Positions 36,290 to 40,233 of a DNA stretch of 40,233 nucleotides are shown here, piece by piece (within the stretch, counting starts at the first letter, position 1; each line of letters starts with the position of its first letter). The DNA comes from Nitrospirota bacterium (GTDB lineage Bacteria > Nitrospirota > Nitrospiria > JACRHA01), in assembly GCA_016234185.1 (NCBI GenBank), contig JACRHA010000113.1, positions 1 to 40,233 of the forward strand. The letters run 5' to 3'. Under the pieces are notes generated by a model that worked only from the letters and a program-made list of their open reading frames with translations, had not been told where the DNA came from and did not search any database. The translations under genes were made by a program, and so were the position numbers.

Positions 36290-38623
36290 ATGGAACTGAC
36301 TAAGAATAAAGATCCTGGCAACCCTGAGATATCAATCCTTATTCTTGGAAATAACCTGATATATCCTGAGCAGCTAAAATATATCCTTGAACAACATAAC
36401 TATCAGGTCTTGATTGCAAGCAGTGACCGGGAGGCCGGGGCCTTAATAAGTAAGCATAAACCGCAGATTATTATTAGCGGCATGACCATGCCTGAAATGG
36501 ATGGGTACCAGTTTTTCAAACAGATCAAATCGGATAAAAATACAAAAGATATTGCAACTGTTCTTTTTACCCCCCTCTCCAGCCGATATGATGTTATAAG
36601 GGGCCTGGAGTGCGGAGCAGACAATTTCATTACAAATCCATACGATGAAAGATCTCTTACCTCCCTAATTCGGCATATCATTACAAACCGCGGTTTAGGT
36701 AAAGACAGGAGGGGGAAGCATGGCGTGGAGATACCTCTGGATGATAAAAAATATTTTATCACCTCTGATCGCCGCCAGATCTTAAGTCTTCTCCTTTCTA
36801 CATACGAAATTGCTATCCAAAAAAATCTGGATCTTATCAAATCAAGGAATGAGCTCATGACTCTCAATAGGCTACCCGAAGAAAGAGTTAATGACAAAGC
36901 AGCTTTTCTTGCCAGAGAAGGCGCAAGGCTTAAAAAGATTGAGAAGACATTAAAAATATCCGAGATGAAGTTCCATTCAATAGCCCAATTAGCCATCGAG
37001 GGAATTGTTTTTGCAGATAATAAAAAGATCATCATTTCATGCAATAAAGCCTTAATGAACATCTATGGTTACAGAACGGATGAAATATTGGGCAAACCTT
37101 TTACCATCCTGATAACAGAACAATATAGGAATCCTTTTCTGAAAAGCCTGGAGCGATTACAATCAACAGGCGAATCTTACATAATTGGAGACGCGGTCGA
37201 ACTGTACGGTTTGCGAAAGGACGGGACTGTGTTCCCATTAGAGCTTTCTATTTCTGTCTGGAAGATAGATTCGGAAACATTTTACAGTTGTATCATTCGC
37301 GATATCACAGAACAAAAACAGACTGATGAAACAGTCCGCCGTCTGGCCTATTATGACACTCTCACCGGACTTCCAAACAGGATCCTCTTTCATGACCGCT
37401 TATTACAGGTCACATCTGATGAACGACAAAAATATGAACAACTTGCATTACTTATCATTAATATTGATCGCTTCAAAGAGATCAACGATACCCTTGGCCA
37501 TCAAATTGGCGACGTGTTATTAAAGCAGGTAAGCTTGCGCCTTTGCGATCTCACCAAAGAAGAGGGCATAGTTGCAAGTCTTGGCGGAGACCAGTTTGCA
37601 ATCCTGCTGCCGAATATAGATCCCCCGGTTGCCGTAAGGACTGCGGTTATGATCATAAAGAGGCTCGAAGAATCCATTGTCCTCGATAAACTGACCCTGG
37701 ATATCTCTGCCAGCATAGGGATCTCACTTTATCCGATCCATGGAGAGGATGCCGACACCTTGATCAGGCGGGCAGAATTGGCAATGTACGCCGCTAAAAG
37801 GACAGAGAGCGGATGGGCCATCTATTCTCCCAAGCAGGACAAATCTTCGCCAGAGCGACTCACCCTTATAAGCGAGCTTCGCCATGCGATAGACCAAAAC
37901 CAGTTATTCCTTCTCTACCAGCCCAAGATAGAACTTAAGACCGGCACGGTAATAGGCGCAGAGGCGCTTGTCCGCTGGCACCACCCGAATTTAGGTATCA
38001 TTCTTCCAGATCAGTTCATCGCTCTTGCCGAGCATACAGGCTTTATTAAGCAGATAACCTTATGGGTACTAAAAGAGGCGATCCGTCAATCATTGAGCTG
38101 GCAGGAGAAGGGATTTAAATTAGATATTGCAGTGAACCTGTCTGCCAAGAACTTCCAGGATCATCAGTTTCAGGATCAGATAAGAAGTCTGCTCTATGTC
38201 TGGAAATTAACACCGGGAATCTTGAGGTTTGAGATAACCGAGAGCACCATCATGGCGGATCCGGAACGGGCAATCGGGGTCATGATGCGGTTAAACAAAA
38301 TGGGGATAAACTTTTCTATAGATGACTTTGGCACAGGATACTCATCTCTAAATTATCTCAAAAGACTCCCTGTGGATGAGATAAAGATAGACAAATCCTT
38401 TGTTATAAATATGACGACTGATGAGGACGATGCCGTCATTGTTCGCTCTGTTATTGAGCTCGGACACAATCTTGGCGTAAAGATCACAGCAGAAGGAGTC
38501 GAGAATCAGGAAGCACTTGATAAACTTGCCGCACTTGGTTGTGATGCGGCACAGGGATATTTTATAAGCCACCCGATTTCCCAGGAAGAGATTACAGACT
38601 GGATGCTTAAGAAAAGAATATAA
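36290..38623 (+). CDS. Pseudo-receiver-PAS-GGDEF(degenerate)-EAL protein, probable c-di-GMP phosphodiesterase
   Basis: PAS, LGGDQFAILLP, EALVRWHHP, ESTIM, IDDFGTGYSSLNYL, KIDKSFV. Confidence 0.93.
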   Translation: MELTKNKDPGNPEISILILGNNLIYPEQLKYILEQHNYQVLIASSDREAGALISKHKPQIIISGMTMPEMDGYQFFKQIKSDKNTKDIATVLFTPLSSRYDVIRGLECGADNFITNPYDERSLTSLIRHIITNRGLGKDRRGKHGVEIPLDDKKYFITSDRRQILSLLLSTYEIAIQKNLDLIKSRNELMTLNRLPEERVNDKAAFLAREGARLKKIEKTLKISEMKFHSIAQLAIEGIVFADNKKIIISCNKALMNIYGYRTDEILGKPFTILITEQYRNPFLKSLERLQSTGESYIIGDAVELYGLRKDGTVFPLELSISVWKIDSETFYSCIIRDITEQKQTDETVRRLAYYDTLTGLPNRILFHDRLLQVTSDERQKYEQLALLIINIDRFKEINDTLGHQIGDVLLKQVSLRLCDLTKEEGIVASLGGDQFAILLPNIDPPVAVRTAVMIIKRLEESIVLDKLTLDISASIGISLYPIHGEDADTLIRRAELAMYAAKRTESGWAIYSPKQDKSSPERLTLISELRHAIDQNQLFLLYQPKIELKTGTVIGAEALVRWHHPNLGIILPDQFIALAEHTGFIKQITLWVLKEAIRQSLSWQEKGFKLDIAVNLSAKNFQDHQFQDQIRSLLYVWKLTPGILRFEITESTIMADPERAIGVMMRLNKMGINFSIDDFGTGYSSLNYLKRLPVDEIKIDKSFVINMTTDEDDAVIVRSVIELGHNLGVKITAEGVENQEALDKLAALGCDAAQGYFISHPISQEEITDWMLKKRI

Positions 38624-38630
38624 ATATAAT

Positions 38631-40233
38631 ATGTTGATTACTAACCGCTTGCAAGGGCTTAATCAGCTTCAGCAATATTTACTCGGTTCTGGAGAACTTG
38701 ATGAAAAACTTACAAAGATCACAGAAGGTGTTACAGAAATCTTCAATGCCGATTTTTGTCGTATATGGATCAAAGGGCCGGGGGATCTATGTGAGAAAGG
38801 CTGTATCCATGCTACGGCAAAAGATCCGGAGAAGGTCTGCCGCCTGCGGGAATACTGCCTCCACCTTGTCGCAAGCTCAGGGCGCTATACACATATAGAT
38901 GGCCCTCACAGCCGGATGCCATTTGGTCTGTACAAGGTAGGGCGTATAGCCGTCGGACAGATAAGCAAGTTCCTCACCAATAATGTAGTAAACGATCCGC
39001 AGATCATGGATCACAAATGGGCAAAGGGGCTTGGCCTTGTCTCATTTGCCGGATATAGGCTTCAAGATACCACTGGCGGACCTATAGGCGTTCTGGCGCT
39101 CTTCTCAAAACAATCTATCACCACTGAAGAGGATGCCATGCTGGAGGGCCTTGCCGGCATAACCGCCCATGTCATTCAGACCGTGAAGGCAGAAGGGGCA
39201 CTGAAGGTGGAGCGGGACAAGCTTATCAATATCCTGGAATCTATGGGGGATGGTGTCTATATTGGGAGTCAGACTTATGATATAGAATATATCAACCCCG
39301 TTATTGAAAGGGAGTTTGGTCCTATTAATGGACGTAAATGTTATGAATATTTTCATGACAGGGATGAGGTTTGTCCATGGTGCAAGGGTAAGGAGGCCTT
39401 TGCCGGAAAAACCGTCCGACGGGAATGGTATTCTGCTAAAAACAACAAGACATATGATCTATTAGAGACTCCGCTTCAAAATCGAGACGGAACTATCTCC
39501 AAACTGGAGATCTTCCATGATATCACAGAACGAAAGTATGCAGAGGATGCCTTGGAAGCTAGAACCGACCAGCTAACAGCAGTCACAGGGGCGATCTGCT
39601 CCTTTCTTGAGAGCGGGGACTGGCATAAGACAAGCTCCATGATCCTGAGTTCTGCTTTAGCCCAAACGGATAGCGAATATGGTTTCATAGGTGTTGTGGT
39701 AGACCTGAAAAATGGACCTGCCCTCCGTATTTTTGCCATAGAGGGGATAGATTGGGATAAGAATATAAACTTAGAGATATATGAAAATGCCATACGAAGC
39801 TTCCAGGAGACAGGCTATCTGGATTTTGCAAACCTCGATAATCTTTTTGGCAGGGTTATCACCAGCAGTAGCGCGGTTATCTCAAATGACCTTGGGAAAG
39901 ATCCAAGATCAGGAGGCCGCCTTCCACCCGGACATCCACACTTACTCTCCTTCCTTGGGGTGCCTATATTCAAGGGGCAAGATGTGGTCGGGATTATCGG
40001 TGTGGCAAACCGTCAGGGAGGGTATACCGGTGAGGAGCAATCCAGGATCGAGGTCCTATGTCAGGCAACATCTATACTTTATGACAGCTATTTAAGGCAT
40101 CAAAAGGAGGTTGCCTATGAGGAGGAGCGGAAAAGACAAGAAGAGGCCATCCACCACCTGGCCTACTATGACATGCTGACTAATCTTCCAAACCGCCTCT
40201 CCCTGCATGACGATATAGACCGTGCCATAAGCC
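38631..40233 (+). CDS. GAF/PAS sensor with GGDEF domain beginning at the window edge (3' partial; absent from the ORF track)
   Basis: Uninterrupted frame from ATG 38631 to the window end: MLITNRLQGLNQLQQYLLGSGELDEKLTKITEGVTEIFNADFCRIW...NGRKCYEYFHDRDEVCPWCKGKEAF...HHLAYYDMLTNLPNRLSLHDDIDRAIS. Confidence 0.88.
   Translation, partial: MLITNRLQGLNQLQQYLLGSGELDEKLTKITEGVTEIFNADFCRIWIKGPGDLCEKGCIHATAKDPEKVCRLREYCLHLVASSGRYTHIDGPHSRMPFGLYKVGRIAVGQISKFLTNNVVNDPQIMDHKWAKGLGLVSFAGYRLQDTTGGPIGVLALFSKQSITTEEDAMLEGLAGITAHVIQTVKAEGALKVERDKLINILESMGDGVYIGSQTYDIEYINPVIEREFGPINGRKCYEYFHDRDEVCPWCKGKEAFAGKTVRREWYSAKNNKTYDLLETPLQNRDGTISKLEIFHDITERKYAEDALEARTDQLTAVTGAICSFLESGDWHKTSSMILSSALAQTDSEYGFIGVVVDLKNGPALRIFAIEGIDWDKNINLEIYENAIRSFQETGYLDFANLDNLFGRVITSSSAVISNDLGKDPRSGGRLPPGHPHLLSFLGVPIFKGQDVVGIIGVANRQGGYTGEEQSRIEVLCQATSILYDSYLRHQKEVAYEEERKRQEEAIHHLAYYDMLTNLPNRLSLHDDIDRAIS

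Noticed and set aside
1-40233. CRISPR array, rRNA or canonical tRNA genes
   Set aside because: No regularly spaced repeats or rRNA/tRNA signatures were noticed on either strand by eye.

Overview
This looks like a bacterial chromosomal window made mostly of housekeeping and stress genes, with a few mobile or decayed patches. From left to right: the 3' end of an IS3-family element abutting a truncated XRE-type HTH gene; a Uma2-like pseudogene interrupted by a dispersed repeat; a heat-shock cluster on the minus strand (hsp20-hspR-clpB-DnaJ-like) with a promoter/dyad resembling an HspR operator; a B12-binding radical SAM protein with no ordinary start codon; an internally deleted transposase remnant; an orphan CheY-like regulator and a secreted protein flanked by exact DnaA-box 9-mers. 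Then comes a long minus-strand run (about 24.5 to 10.0 kb): ureohydrolase, 57-aa zinc ribbon, SDR, unknown protein, peroxiredoxin, NuoB-CD-F-G-I (peripheral arm only), 2-oxoacid dehydrogenase E1a/E1b/E2, AhpD-like protein and three ferritin-like proteins. This run is preceded by a long structured leader and an intrinsic terminator. Further right: a two-helix ferritin-like protein, small zinc-ribbon proteins behind a well-spaced sigma-54 promoter next to a sigma-54 activator, thiL, lon, galU, hemW, DUF190/crcB, an RlmD/TrmA-like methyltransferase, a pseudo-receiver-PAS-GGDQF-EAL protein, and a GAF/PAS/GGDEF sensor that runs off the window and is missing from the ORF track. The strongest candidates for something undescribed are the leader RNA upstream of the ureohydrolase run, the sigma-54/LysW-like zinc-ribbon module, and the dispersed palindromic repeat. 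All annotation is by eye; no database search was run.
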